Shown here: one piece after another, positions 7,602 to 15,659 of the stretch
How the letters are laid out: the number at the start of each line of letters is the position of its first letter
Numbering within the stretch: the first letter of the stretch is position 1
Source of the DNA: UBA6120 sp964495145
GTDB lineage: Bacteria > Bacillota_I > Bacilli_A > RFN20 > CAG-826
Assembly: GCA_964495145.1 (NCBI GenBank)
Contig: CAZBUP010000004.1
Coordinates: forward strand, 1 to 50,393
Direction of reading: 5' to 3'
DNA length: 50,393 bases
Notes under the pieces: model-generated
What the model saw: the letters and a program-made list of their open reading frames with translations, nothing else
Database searches by the model: none
Told to the model about the DNA's origin: nothing
Made by a program: the position numbers and the translations under genes

Positions 7602-9116
7602 TTATTCGGTGATATCGGGGGTGGGCGCCTCGGATTCCGAAGTTACTTCGGTTTCAGCAGTTTCTTCCGGGGTTTCCGTGACGGTCGATTGGGGTCCTTC
7701 GCTTTTCTTTTCCGAGGCGGCGATGGCTTTGACGGCTCGGCGGGCTTCGGCCAACCGGCGTTTTTCTTCATCGAGTATTTTCTTCAGCGTTTCGCGTTCG
7801 GCTTTTTCGATAGCCAAAGCCTTTGCGCGTTCTTCGGCGGCGATCTTCGCCAGCCGTTGTTTTTCTTGGTTGGCCAGCCGTTGGGCTTCGGCTTTCTCTT
7901 TTCGCTCGGCTTCAAGTTGGCGCTGCCGTTCTTTTTCGCGTTCTTTGCGCTCTTGCTCGCGTTTTTTCTTCTTGGCCAGGAGCGCCATTTTGATCTGTCG
8001 GTTCTTCTCGGCCAATTCGCGGCGTTTCTTCAATGCCGCTTCTTGGGCGGCCGTCAAGGTCTTGACGCTGACTTTTCGGCCGCTTTCGAACACTTGGAAG
8101 CGCTCGTCGGTCAGGTCTTTGTCAAGAATCGGGTTTTCAAAGCGCGGCATGATCTTGTGGCGCTTGACGTGGTCTTTCGGAACTTTGATCTTTTTGATTT
8201 TGTCGGAATTGACCATCAAGAGGGAAGCGCCGATGTGCGCATAGATGTCCTTTAAGTAATTTTCATTGAATTGGTTGGTTGTTTCCTTGATTTGGAAGGT
8301 GACCCCCAACTGGTCGTAGCGATCGAGGAACTTCCATAGGTCATGGGCTTTGATGTAATCCAAATTCTTCTTCATGATGTTGGTCATTTGGATCGGATTG
8401 GTGACCGGAATGGCGTTTTTTAGCGTCTTCATGAATTCGGACGAAAGCATGAAGATGACTCGTTGCCGTATCTCGGTGATCCGTTTCAACAGTTGGTCAT
8501 TGGCGTCCTTCTGGCCGCCTTCCGACGACGGTATCGACAAACGAAGTTTACCTTCATACTCATACATCGCCCCTTCGATCTCGAAGTTGCTCTTAAGAAA
8601 TAGCAAATCGCTGTCGCGGATTTCGGTCTTCTTTTGAATGTAGTCGTAGCGTAATTCGATGAATCGGACCAATTTGCGGATTAAGGTGACCACAAACCGG
8701 TTTTCGTAGATGGCCAGCTCGTCGTCGGTGGAGATGTTCAAGATCTTCTCGGGCATGACGTTGCCCTTGTCGTCGATCTTCTTGATGAACTGCGAGTTCA
8801 TGGCCAAATGGCGAATGCTTTCGGAGCCGGTCTTCTTGGCCATTTCAATCGGGACCACTTCCGTTTGGAACTTAATGAACCGTTTGGGGTTGACGATGAT
8901 GTTTTCGATGGCTTCAACGCCGACTTCGACTTCGTTGATCCATTCCTCGTCGAATTTGCGGGTTTCGACCCGGGCCAAGGAGGAAAAAACATTGCCTTTC
9001 GAATTCCGAATCGACTCGACGAATGGCTGGAATTCGGTGTTGGTTTTGAACCATTTCAAAAACCGCGAGTAATATTTGTTTTGCAGTTTTTTAATGGTCG
9101 GCTCGGTCTTTTTCAT
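7602..9116 (-). CDS. DUF2357-like protein with C-terminal coiled coil (AAA ATPase partner)
   Basis: A 504-residue soluble protein. Residues 1-350 resemble DUF2357: the segment ELAIYENRFVVTLIRKLVRF (about 133-152) is the typical signature. DUF2357 is normally followed by a PD-(D/E)XK nuclease domain (the former DUF524) and paired with an McrB-like AAA+ ATPase in restriction-like systems. Here I see no such nuclease motif. From about residue 360 the chain is a long K/E/R/Q-rich, probably alpha-helical coiled coil, ending in a Thr/Glu-rich acidic tail. It lies 3 bases after the McrB-like ATPase gene, so the two probably form a complex. A scaffolding or assembly role at the membrane is an inference. 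Confidence 0.72.
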   Translation of the reverse strand: MKKTEPTIKKLQNKYYSRFLKWFKTNTEFQPFVESIRNSKGNVFSSLARVETRKFDEEWINEVEVGVEAIENIIVNPKRFIKFQTEVVPIEMAKKTGSESIRHLAMNSQFIKKIDDKGNVMPEKILNISTDDELAIYENRFVVTLIRKLVRFIELRYDYIQKKTEIRDSDLLFLKSNFEIEGAMYEYEGKLRLSIPSSEGGQKDANDQLLKRITEIRQRVIFMLSSEFMKTLKNAIPVTNPIQMTNIMKKNLDYIKAHDLWKFLDRYDQLGVTFQIKETTNQFNENYLKDIYAHIGASLLMVNSDKIKKIKVPKDHVKRHKIMPRFENPILDKDLTDERFQVFESGRKVSVKTLTAAQEAALKKRRELAEKNRQIKMALLAKKKKREQERKEREKERQRQLEAERKEKAEAQRLANQEKQRLAKIAAEERAKALAIEKAERETLKKILDEEKRRLAEARRAVKAIAASEKKSEGPQSTVTETPEETAETEVTSESEAPTPDITE

Positions 9117-9119
9117 GGT

Positions 9120-10628
9120 TTATCCCATTTTGATCAAAGTATTAATATAGGCCTTGGATTTTTGGAAAGCGGATTTTCCGAACAGTTTGTCGATTTCCGT
9201 CAGGAGTTCTTTCAGTTCGTTGCGCAGGAAGGCGACGTTCAAGGTCTCGAATTTCTTCAATACTTTGGTCGTGAAGATGAAATCGATGGCGTCGATCTCG
9301 GTGCCGCCGGCGGCGACATAGACCGGGGTGAAGCTCTTCAATTGCTTCATGGTCCGGTTGCCGAAGGCCACTTTGAACTTGGACAAAACCAAATCGTCCA
9401 GTTTGTCGAATTTTTCCAGCGATTTGGCGCTGATGGGGAAGTTGGTGCGCGCTTTGGCGTATAAATCATTTAAATAATCGTAGGTAATAAGAACCGGTTC
9501 TTTGAATTCGATGTCAAAAGGTTCGCCCATGTGTTCAAACGTGATCGAGACGGCCCGGTCATAGACTTTATCGGTGATCGAGAAGGTCGAGTCGTCGTTA
9601 TTGGCGGTGCCGAAGAACCAGACGTTCTGGGGAATCAGCAATTTTCCTTCGTTGAGATTCTTGGGATCGTCGGCGTCTGGGTTATTAATCAATTCGATCT
9701 TCCATTCGCTGTAGTCGGGCATTTCCATCATCGAGAGGAATTCGGCGAAATAGTATTCGATGCGGGCCAAGTTCATTTCGTCGAGGACGATGATGTTGTT
9801 ATCCTTGCGCCACGAGGCCTCATACAAGGCCTTCAAGAAGTCGGTTTCGTTGAATTTCTTGGTGAATTCGTTGAAATAGCCCAAAAGTTCGCTTCGGTCA
9901 CGCCACGACGGCTGGACCGAGCAAATCTGGGCGTCGTTTTGGAAGAATTTTCCCAAAGCGTACGGGAATGAGGTTTTACCGGTGCCGGAGATACCTTCGA
10001 GGATGATGACCTTGGTGGTGGCCATGCCGGCGAACATCAAGCGAACCAGGTCGATATCGTAATACAAACCGAGCTGGGAAGCGGCGAAAGCCCGGAACCG
10101 GGTCACGATTTCGTCAAGCGGGATCAGGTCGGAAGCCGGGATCTCGATGCTGACGTTCACATTTTCGTATTTGCGGTCGACGGCGATCAGTTTCGGGAAA
10201 CGGATGTCTTCCGATTGGTTTTCGTCTTCCTCGTTTTTGGGAATCGGGAGGTTGCCCATCTTCAAATTGAGAAGCCGGTTTTTCTCGCTCACGGCCATGA
10301 ACAATTCGTAGTTGAGTTTTTGGATTTGATCAATAAGCTTGGCTTTTTCGACCTTGGAACCATAATTGGACACATAATGGCGAATCATGCGCACGAATAG
10401 ATAAACCATCGCGGCAAAAAAAGCTAAGACTATTAAGAGGAACACGACATAGAGGACCCAACCCCAAAATCCGAATCCGGGTGAATATTCTTCAAAATAA
10501 TCCCGATAATAAATAAATTGCGTCGGTACGTCGCCCCAGGGGTCGATGATGGCTTTCTTGAAAAAAGCCCCGAGGTTGGTAAACACGGCTTGGAACATCA
10601 TTCGGATGTAAAGGAAGAAATCACTCAT
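9120..10628 (-). CDS. Membrane-anchored McrB-like AAA+ ATPase
   Basis: A 502-residue AAA+ protein (AAA_5/McrB/MoxR-like). A hydrophobic segment at about 54-80 anchors it in the membrane, followed by a linker helix. The ATPase core starts near residue 195: Walker A GISGTGKTS (212-220), the McrB-type element VQPSWRDRSELLGYF (238-252), Walker B IIVLDEMNLA (279-288), sensor GTANNDDSTFS and an arginine finger in YDRA. Classical McrB carries an N-terminal DNA-binding domain, not a membrane anchor. With the coiled-coil DUF2357 protein directly downstream and exported TasA-like proteins upstream, a role in fibre export, assembly or sensing is more likely than restriction (inference). Confidence 0.88.
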   Translation of the reverse strand: MSDFFLYIRMMFQAVFTNLGAFFKKAIIDPWGDVPTQFIYYRDYFEEYSPGFGFWGWVLYVVFLLIVLAFFAAMVYLFVRMIRHYVSNYGSKVEKAKLIDQIQKLNYELFMAVSEKNRLLNLKMGNLPIPKNEEDENQSEDIRFPKLIAVDRKYENVNVSIEIPASDLIPLDEIVTRFRAFAASQLGLYYDIDLVRLMFAGMATTKVIILEGISGTGKTSFPYALGKFFQNDAQICSVQPSWRDRSELLGYFNEFTKKFNETDFLKALYEASWRKDNNIIVLDEMNLARIEYYFAEFLSMMEMPDYSEWKIELINNPDADDPKNLNEGKLLIPQNVWFFGTANNDDSTFSITDKVYDRAVSITFEHMGEPFDIEFKEPVLITYDYLNDLYAKARTNFPISAKSLEKFDKLDDLVLSKFKVAFGNRTMKQLKSFTPVYVAAGGTEIDAIDFIFTTKVLKKFETLNVAFLRNELKELLTEIDKLFGKSAFQKSKAYINTLIKMG

Positions 10629-10655
10629 CGACGATTGAACTCCAATCTTTCAGTT

Positions 10656-11738
10656 TTATAAGGGGGCGTAGGTGCCGCCGAAGACGAGATTAAGCGAGAA
10701 ATGGGCTTGATTGATGTCGTTGGTGGTGTCGCGGTCCCAGCCTTCGGCGTAAACGGTGACGACCATTCGCTGCGGTTGGTTGGGGTATAGGCGCATCAAT
10801 ACGGCATCGGGATTCGTCTGATCGGTCAGATAATGCTTGGTCACGCTGGTTTCCCTTTGGATGATCAGGCCGTTCTGTTTGGATAGCGGGATGCTGAGCG
10901 GCGTGGCTTCCAGGGCGGTGTTGGCCGCAAAGGAAGAGAACTCGGTCACGCCCGTGGCACGGGCGCTCTCGTCATAGACGAGATAGGCATCGTCGTTATA
11001 TTCACCAAATAAATATTCTAACTTAGTATCGTAATCGTAGTCAAAGAAGTTGTCATAGTCGTAGACATCGAGGCGTCCGCCGAATTCAGTCGTTCCGACC
11101 ACGTCGGTGTTCGGTTCCCAAATGACGAATTGCTCAGGCGTCAAGAAGCTGACGCGCATGGCTTGGTCGACCTGATTCAGATCGGCCACGTCGAGATGAT
11201 TGTCATAGGCGGCTTGTTGGTTCTTGGTTTCATCGGCCACCAGGAAGGTGTCCTCGTCCAGATACAAGTCGATGCGGACGTTGGTTTTAAAATACAATTC
11301 GAATTGGAAGAAATTGGTATGGGCCACCACGCTGTCGGTTCGGGATTGTCCGCTGAGGTAATGGCTGCGCAACACCGGATATAAATCCGGGTCGGCAAGA
11401 TCGGTTTCCTCGGTAAGCCACTGCGATTGGAACATGCTGGATACGGCTTTGAGGGTCGTCCCTGGTTGGTAATAACCATGATCGAGGAGCATGTCGTCGG
11501 TAACGGTCTCGTAATAGACGACCGATTCCGGCTCCCCTAGATCGGGTTTACCCTCGGGAACCACCAATCCGATTGCCACCTGCTCGGCTTCGCCCATGGC
11601 GATTTTGAAGTTGGCAAGCTCGAGATAGTTGCTCGAAGCGAACCACGCCACCGTGCCTATGATCAGCGATCCGACTGAAGCAATGAAGGCGAGGGTGGCG
11701 AGTGAAAGCTTGGCATTTTCAATAATACGGCTGTTCAT
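10656..11738 (-). CDS. SipW-dependent TasA/camelysin-like exported protein
   Basis: About 360 residues. The ATG at 11738 is chosen because AGGGGG lies 8-9 bases upstream; an in-frame ATG at 11765 has none. The N-terminus has a hydrophobic core ending in GTVAWFAS, the typical SipW-type signal region in which cleavage follows the hydrophobic stretch. The mature part is acidic and beta-rich, with no cysteine pairs or catalytic motif. Near the C-terminus VTVYAEGWDRDTTNDINQAH is followed by alternating hydrophobics, a motif shared with the proteins at 11815, 12953 and 14790. TasA homologues polymerise into extracellular fibres. Last fibre gene before the AAA+ ATPase gene. Confidence 0.82.
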   Translation of the reverse strand: MNSRIIENAKLSLATLAFIASVGSLIIGTVAWFASSNYLELANFKIAMGEAEQVAIGLVVPEGKPDLGEPESVVYYETVTDDMLLDHGYYQPGTTLKAVSSMFQSQWLTEETDLADPDLYPVLRSHYLSGQSRTDSVVAHTNFFQFELYFKTNVRIDLYLDEDTFLVADETKNQQAAYDNHLDVADLNQVDQAMRVSFLTPEQFVIWEPNTDVVGTTEFGGRLDVYDYDNFFDYDYDTKLEYLFGEYNDDAYLVYDESARATGVTEFSSFAANTALEATPLSIPLSKQNGLIIQRETSVTKHYLTDQTNPDAVLMRLYPNQPQRMVVTVYAEGWDRDTTNDINQAHFSLNLVFGGTYAPL

Positions 11739-11814
11739 CGCCACACCCCCTTCGTTATGTTTCAAAATGATTTATGATGGCTTTCAGTCATGAAAGCGAT
11801 AAGAGAAATGAGTA

Positions 11815-12921
11815 TTAGTAGAGATCCGGCGCGATAAAGGCAAACGTCGCGCCGATTTTGGCATTGGCGATGGAATTGACCGCGGCCAAATCCCAACCTT
11901 CGAGCCACATCATGAAGTCGACTTCGGCGATGCCGGTCGTATCATCGGTGGTCGCGATCGGCGTGCCGGTCGCACTGTAAGCGGCAAAGGTATTGTAATC
12001 GGCGGTTAAGGCATCGGCGGTCGATAAGAAAGGATTGACGCCAGTGGCCGTTTCGCCTTCGTAGAATTTATCATTGCTGAGCGGTGACGGGGTGACCCCG
12101 GCATCTTCGGCGACATCGTCCCAATCCGCGTCATCGAGGACGTGATCGAATTCGCCATAGGCGATTTCATAGAGTGGGAGCGGATCGGCGGTCACTTCAT
12201 CGTATTGTTGGAGCGTGTAGTCATTGGCGCCGTCGCCATTGAGATCCATGACGCCACCAACGGCAATCGAGTTAGCGGCAACCGCGCTCGGTTTGATGAT
12301 GTCGGGGCGAATCCCATTGTCGAAACCGACCCGTAAGGCGCCGACGGCGCTCTTGCTGGCGGCAACTTGGGTGCCTTCGTCGAAGTAAATGGCGGTTTCT
12401 ACCCCATCAAGGTCTTCGTCGAGAGCCCGGAATAAGATCGAGAATCCGACATAGCTGGTCGTCGGGGCGACTTCGTCCACGGCGACGTAACGATCGGCAT
12501 TGAGGCGATCGGCGTCGAATTCGGGACGCAGGTACAACGGAAGGATTTCTTCGGCGACAACCGCGTCGCGGTCGAACGAACCGGAGGTAATCGTATTTAA
12601 GATGTTGCTGGAATTGAAGCCGGAAGCTTCGATCACGGCGGCCATGATGCCGGCGTTGACGCTGTGGGGCGCCCAGTAGACGACGTCGCCCGATTCGTTG
12701 GTGCCATCGTCACGGACTAAGCCGAGCGTATCTGCACCGACGATTTCGGCCGGGACCCGGAAACCGACGTCGAGATTGTTGTCGACACCGACCACGGTGC
12801 CTTCTAGGGTGAGGTTAGCGGTATTCGCGACTTGGAACCACGCGAAGGTGCTGCCTCCCATCGCTAAAGCGGCGATGCCAAAGGTGGCGGCGGCAATAGC
12901 GATTCTTTTGTTGTTTTTCAT
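11815..12921 (-). CDS. SipW-dependent TasA/camelysin-like exported protein (probable major fibre subunit)
   Basis: A 368-residue secreted protein. Residues 1-30 are a textbook SipW-type signal: MKNNKRIAIAAATFG followed by a small-residue-rich stretch and GGSTFAWFQ. The mature chain is strongly acidic (Asp, Glu, Ala rich) and cysteine-free, as in TasA and camelysin. A calcium-loop-like DLNGDGANDY lies in the middle. The C-terminal segment FMMWLEGWDLAAVNSIANAK matches the WLEG-type motif of its neighbours. The clean signal and composition make it the best candidate for the main subunit (inference). The ribosome-binding site AAAGG is distant (about 15 bases). A 50-90-base spacer without a gene separates it from the next fibre gene. 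Confidence 0.84.
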   Translation of the reverse strand: MKNNKRIAIAAATFGIAALAMGGSTFAWFQVANTANLTLEGTVVGVDNNLDVGFRVPAEIVGADTLGLVRDDGTNESGDVVYWAPHSVNAGIMAAVIEASGFNSSNILNTITSGSFDRDAVVAEEILPLYLRPEFDADRLNADRYVAVDEVAPTTSYVGFSILFRALDEDLDGVETAIYFDEGTQVAASKSAVGALRVGFDNGIRPDIIKPSAVAANSIAVGGVMDLNGDGANDYTLQQYDEVTADPLPLYEIAYGEFDHVLDDADWDDVAEDAGVTPSPLSNDKFYEGETATGVNPFLSTADALTADYNTFAAYSATGTPIATTDDTTGIAEVDFMMWLEGWDLAAVNSIANAKIGATFAFIAPDLY

Positions 12922-12952
12922 AAAATCATTTTACCTTTCATTTTGAATATCA

Positions 12953-13813
12953 TCACGATATCGAGGAACTTTCTTCATCCGAGAACGAGGAGATGTCCAT
13001 CGAGAACTCCAATGAGGCATTCGTCGGAATTTGACCCCGGCAATCGGGATCGTCGCCTTCAAGCCAGACGACAACGGTATAGCGCATGACGGCTAACGGG
13101 GCGAATCCGGTAATTTCATAGCGCGTGATTTCTTGTACATTTAGGAATTCTTCGGCGCGTTGGGCGTTAATAGACTTATTCGCCACGCACGTCTGGTAGT
13201 CATCGCTCGTGCGAGCGACGCATTCGCGATATTCAGGTTGATTCTCTTCGTCATAGATGATTTGATTGGTCCGTTTGGCCAAGGTGCGACTGTCGTGGGT
13301 CATAGTTTCGACCGTCTCGTCGTCGCGATTCTCGTAAATGCGCACTCGGACGTATTCATCGATGGACACTTCGTCGGGGTTGCCCGACGTTGAGGTTTTC
13401 AACCGCACCCAGACTTGATAATCGGCCGGGGTGTCGCCCGTATTCTTCACGAAGAAGGTATAGGCGAAGTATAAGGAGTAAACAAAGTCGTCGTATTGAT
13501 CCCGATATTCCCCGTTGTGGGAACCCGCCTGATTGTCGATCGTTTCATCATCCGGCAAACTGTCGGCCATGATCGGATAGACTTTCTCGAGGCTGTCGGC
13601 CCTTAATAGCGTGGTCGGTCGGGTGAAGTCGCGCGAGTAATCCATCGTGAGCTGGGTATTGTTGCTCTTGAGCTGAATCGTGTAGCGTCCGACTTCGTTG
13701 CCTAAGTAGGCGATGAGGACAAAGGTGACGATCGCAATTGTCGATACCAGAAGCATGAACGAGGCGAAAATTCTTCGACGCCTTCTAGCTGCATACTTTT
13801 CGGTATACGTCAT
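12953..13813 (-). CDS. Membrane-anchored TasA-like protein, first gene of riboswitch-controlled operon
   Basis: A 286-residue protein with a basic start (KYAARRRRRIF), one membrane segment at about 14-36 and an extracellular domain. It lacks the AWF signature of its neighbours, so it may stay anchored as a base or adaptor, like TapA in Bacillus. The domain has FVKNTGDTPADYQVWVRLK, a typical beta-sandwich strand pattern for this family, and ends with VVVWLEGDDPDC, the motif shared along the locus. Two cysteines (ECVARTSDDYQTC) could form a disulfide. The tail is Ser/Glu rich. A good GGAAGGAGG lies just upstream of the ATG. It is the first gene after the c-di-GMP riboswitch at 14037-14120. Confidence 0.8.
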   Translation of the reverse strand: MTYTEKYAARRRRRIFASFMLLVSTIAIVTFVLIAYLGNEVGRYTIQLKSNNTQLTMDYSRDFTRPTTLLRADSLEKVYPIMADSLPDDETIDNQAGSHNGEYRDQYDDFVYSLYFAYTFFVKNTGDTPADYQVWVRLKTSTSGNPDEVSIDEYVRVRIYENRDDETVETMTHDSRTLAKRTNQIIYDEENQPEYRECVARTSDDYQTCVANKSINAQRAEEFLNVQEITRYEITGFAPLAVMRYTVVVWLEGDDPDCRGQIPTNASLEFSMDISSFSDEESSSIS

Positions 13814-13847
13814 TACGAGCCATCCTCCTTCCTCTAAGTGGCGATGC

Positions 13848-13883
13848 TAATAAAAACACCGCTAGACTCATTCCACCGGTGTT
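13848..13883 (-). terminator. Second hairpin with T-run in the riboswitch-1 leader
   Basis: On the minus strand AACACCG (13883-13877) pairs with CGGTGTT (13861-13855) around a 15-base loop, followed by TTTATT. It lies 35 bases before the first start codon and about 90 bases after the riboswitch terminator, so it looks like an additional attenuator. What controls it is not visible. Confidence 0.55.
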
Positions 13884-13973
13884 CAGCTTGTTCTATCCCA
13901 TTAATATAGAGCCTGGCCAAATCACCTGTGGTAACCTCCCAATGAAACAAAATTTGTTTCTGGAAAGCCCCTT

Positions 13974-14057
13974 GGAATAAAAAACGATGGTTAACCAATC
14001 ATTGCCCGGGATCGGATAAGTCGGTTCTTATTCCGCGTTAGGCAACTGGCTACCATC
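13974..14057 (-). terminator. Expression-platform terminator of c-di-GMP riboswitch 1
   Basis: GATGGTAGCC (14057-14048), which is the 3' strand of the aptamer, can pair with GGTTAACCATC (13996-13986) through one bulge, and TTTTTTATT follows. A smaller hairpin (GGAATAAG / CTTATCC) fits in the loop. If c-di-GMP holds the aptamer strand, the terminator cannot form, so ligand should turn the operon on. Confidence 0.6.
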
Positions 14058-14120
14058 CCTCTTTTAGAGTACAGGCCCTTTAGCTTTGCGTCACTAGGTT
14101 TCCCTAGTTTTGCTCTTTTC
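14037..14120 (-). promoter_or_regulatory. c-di-GMP-I (GEMM-I) riboswitch aptamer 1
   Basis: Read on the minus strand, the segment shows the GEMM-I consensus in order: GCAAAA, a tetraloop hairpin CTAGG-GAAA-CCTAG, the invariant TGACGCAAAGC, a variable helix opened by GGGCCT, and a closing GGTAGCCAGTTGCC. It lies directly after a sigma-A-type promoter and about 225 bases before the first gene of the operon that carries the fibre proteins, AAA+ ATPase, SipW and the EAL phosphodiesterase. Confidence 0.93.
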
Positions 14121-14128
14121 CAACTACA

Positions 14129-14156
14129 ATTATAAGCATCTTCATGTCGATGTCAA
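14129..14156 (-). promoter_or_regulatory. Sigma-A-type promoter of operon B
   Basis: On the minus strand TTGACA (14156-14151) and TATAAT (14134-14129) are both perfect consensus hexamers separated by 16 bases. The expected start lies a few bases before the riboswitch aptamer. Confidence 0.9.
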
Positions 14157-14186
14157 CAAAATTGATTGAAAATTTGTCATCATAAG

Positions 14187-14210
14187 AAAAAAGTCCCTTT
14201 TGGGACTTTA
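14187..14210 (-). terminator. Intrinsic terminator of the small membrane protein gene
   Basis: The hairpin AAAGTCCC-AAAA-GGGACTTT overlaps the TAA stop of the gene at 14208 and runs into TTTTTTC on the minus strand. It insulates the gene from promoter B, which begins about 30 bases further on. Confidence 0.85.
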
Positions 14211-14606
14211 TTCGTTTGGTTTCTCGGCTTCTTTACTTTTGATTTCTTTCAAGAGCTCTTCGCGCAGTTGGCGTTTGGCTTCTTCGATCATGGCTTGCTT
14301 GTCGACGGTTTCCACGACCGGGGCCGGTTTGGACGCCTTCTCATCGTAGATGACCCGGAACAGGAGATAACCGTTAAATAGGAAGAAGGCGATTAACGGC
14401 AAGACGATGAGGATGAAGAACCAGATGGTCTGGGTCTGAAGGAAGAAAATGAACTTCATGAACCAGTTGGTCGGCGCCGTATTCGATTCGAGGGTGAACA
14501 TGGCCACCAAGGAGATGGTCAGCAAGATGGCGATGACGACGATCTCGACGATCGTCAAAACAAGATTGATGATCCGCTTGTTCGGTTTATTCTTAGCATT
14601 TTCCAT
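14208..14606 (-). CDS. Small two-TM membrane protein with charged C-terminal helix
   Basis: 132 residues, with two membrane segments (about 14-37 and 52-83) and a cytosolic C-terminal tail ending in a charged helix, AMIEEAKRQLREELLKEIK. I do not recognise a family. The tail closely resembles the SipW tail (IKEEARRSLLEEL), and both follow a short Pro/Ala linker, which suggests a common docking helix, perhaps for the coiled-coil DUF2357 protein (inference). AGGCGGG about 8 bases upstream of the ATG is a fair ribosome-binding site. It sits alone between the terminator of the fibre gene at 14790 and its own terminator. Confidence 0.75.
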   Translation of the reverse strand: MENAKNKPNKRIINLVLTIVEIVVIAILLTISLVAMFTLESNTAPTNWFMKFIFFLQTQTIWFFILIVLPLIAFFLFNGYLLFRVIYDEKASKPAPVVETVDKQAMIEEAKRQLREELLKEIKSKEAEKPNE

Positions 14607-14687
14607 TAAATATCCCGCCTGATGTAATAAATAATATCATAATGGTGTAAAAAAACACGATATTTTTTATCCAATCCTCATACTACA

Positions 14688-14735
14688 CAAAAAAAGTCAG
14701 GGTGTAAATCGTTTGCGCGATTTTCCCTGACTTTT
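14688..14735 (-). terminator. Intrinsic terminator after the SipW-dependent protein gene
   Basis: On the minus strand AAAGTCAGGG (14734-14725) pairs with CCCTGACTTT (14702-14693) and runs into a seven-base T tract. The loop itself contains ATCGCGCAAACGAT, a small extra hairpin. Confidence 0.88.
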
Positions 14736-14789
14736 CTATTTAAGAAACGAGTAAATCAGTAACTTTTTTAGCGATTAAGCTATCGATCG

Positions 14790-15659
14790 TTAGATCGAGA
14801 ATCCCATTGAATAGAGATCCAAAGTGATGGTGAACTGACCGTCTTTGGCATCGTTAACGGTATCTTCGTCGGTGCCTTCGATCCAGATGCGGATGGTGAT
14901 GATTTCCGATTCGTTCGGGTCGGACAAGTCGGCGATGACCGGCGAGTTGCCGCCTTCGTGACCATCGTTGCCAGCGTTAATGGCGGTGTGGTTTTCAAAA
15001 TCGCCCACTAAGAAATCGGCCGTAGCCGGATAGGAAATCAAATCGAAATCGTCGACACCATAAGCTTCTTCGCCAATGGCGGCGTCAAGGTATTGGTAAG
15101 CGGCATCGCCTTCATCTGGAGTCCACAGGACTTTGCGTGAAGTCTTGGCTTCGTTTAGAATGGCGACGCGGGCGGAATCAACCGCGGCTTCGTCTTCGGC
15201 ATCAAGGGCAACCAGCGGTTCGATGGAACTGCCATCGCCTAAGTAGACTAAGAAACCATTTTCAGCGGTCGGATTGGTACGCGAGATTTCCAATTGGAAT
15301 TCAACGTAATAGCCTTCATACGTGACTAAATCGGTCACTTCATCGATTTCAAGGGCGGTGGTGCCTTCATCAATGCCCCAAACCGGTTTGTAGAAGTTGA
15401 CGCCGTCGCCCGAAATATCGGTCGCCGTGCTGTCAACGCCGGAAATGTCCAAAACGCCTTGCGAAGGAGTGGCGGTATAAGTGGTACCAACGAGTTCGAC
15501 GGCCAAGTCAGCCTGGGTCGTCATGACTTTAACGTTGGAGAAGTTGACATCGATCTGACGGGTAGCGGTGAACCAAGCAACGGTTCCGGTGACCATAGCA
15601 CCGGCGCTAAGCACTAACATCGCGGAAGCCGAGAGTAATAATTTATTGGTGGTCTTCAT
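14790..15659 (-). CDS. SipW-dependent TasA/camelysin-like exported protein with its own promoter
   Basis: 289 residues from the ATG at 15659, chosen because GAGGAGG lies upstream; the frame is open further but lacks other signals. The N-terminus MKTTNKLLLSASAMLVLSAG leads to MVTGTVAWFTATRQ, a typical SipW-type signal. The mature chain is acidic, cysteine-free and beta-rich, with repeated Asp/Ala/Glu stretches. Near the C-terminus ITIRIWIEGTDEDTVNDAKD and FTITLDLYS repeat the motif of the proteins at 10656 and 11815. It is a single-gene unit with a strong promoter and terminator but no recognised riboswitch, so this subunit may be made independently of the two c-di-GMP switches. Confidence 0.84.
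   Translation of the reverse strand: MKTTNKLLLSASAMLVLSAGAMVTGTVAWFTATRQIDVNFSNVKVMTTQADLAVELVGTTYTATPSQGVLDISGVDSTATDISGDGVNFYKPVWGIDEGTTALEIDEVTDLVTYEGYYVEFQLEISRTNPTAENGFLVYLGDGSSIEPLVALDAEDEAAVDSARVAILNEAKTSRKVLWTPDEGDAAYQYLDAAIGEEAYGVDDFDLISYPATADFLVGDFENHTAINAGNDGHEGGNSPVIADLSDPNESEIITIRIWIEGTDEDTVNDAKDGQFTITLDLYSMGFSI

Noticed and set aside
7602..10628. Type IV McrBC restriction system
   Set aside because: The ATPase has a membrane segment and no methyl-DNA-binding domain, the partner shows no PD-(D/E)XK motif, and both genes sit within a secretion/fibre operon.
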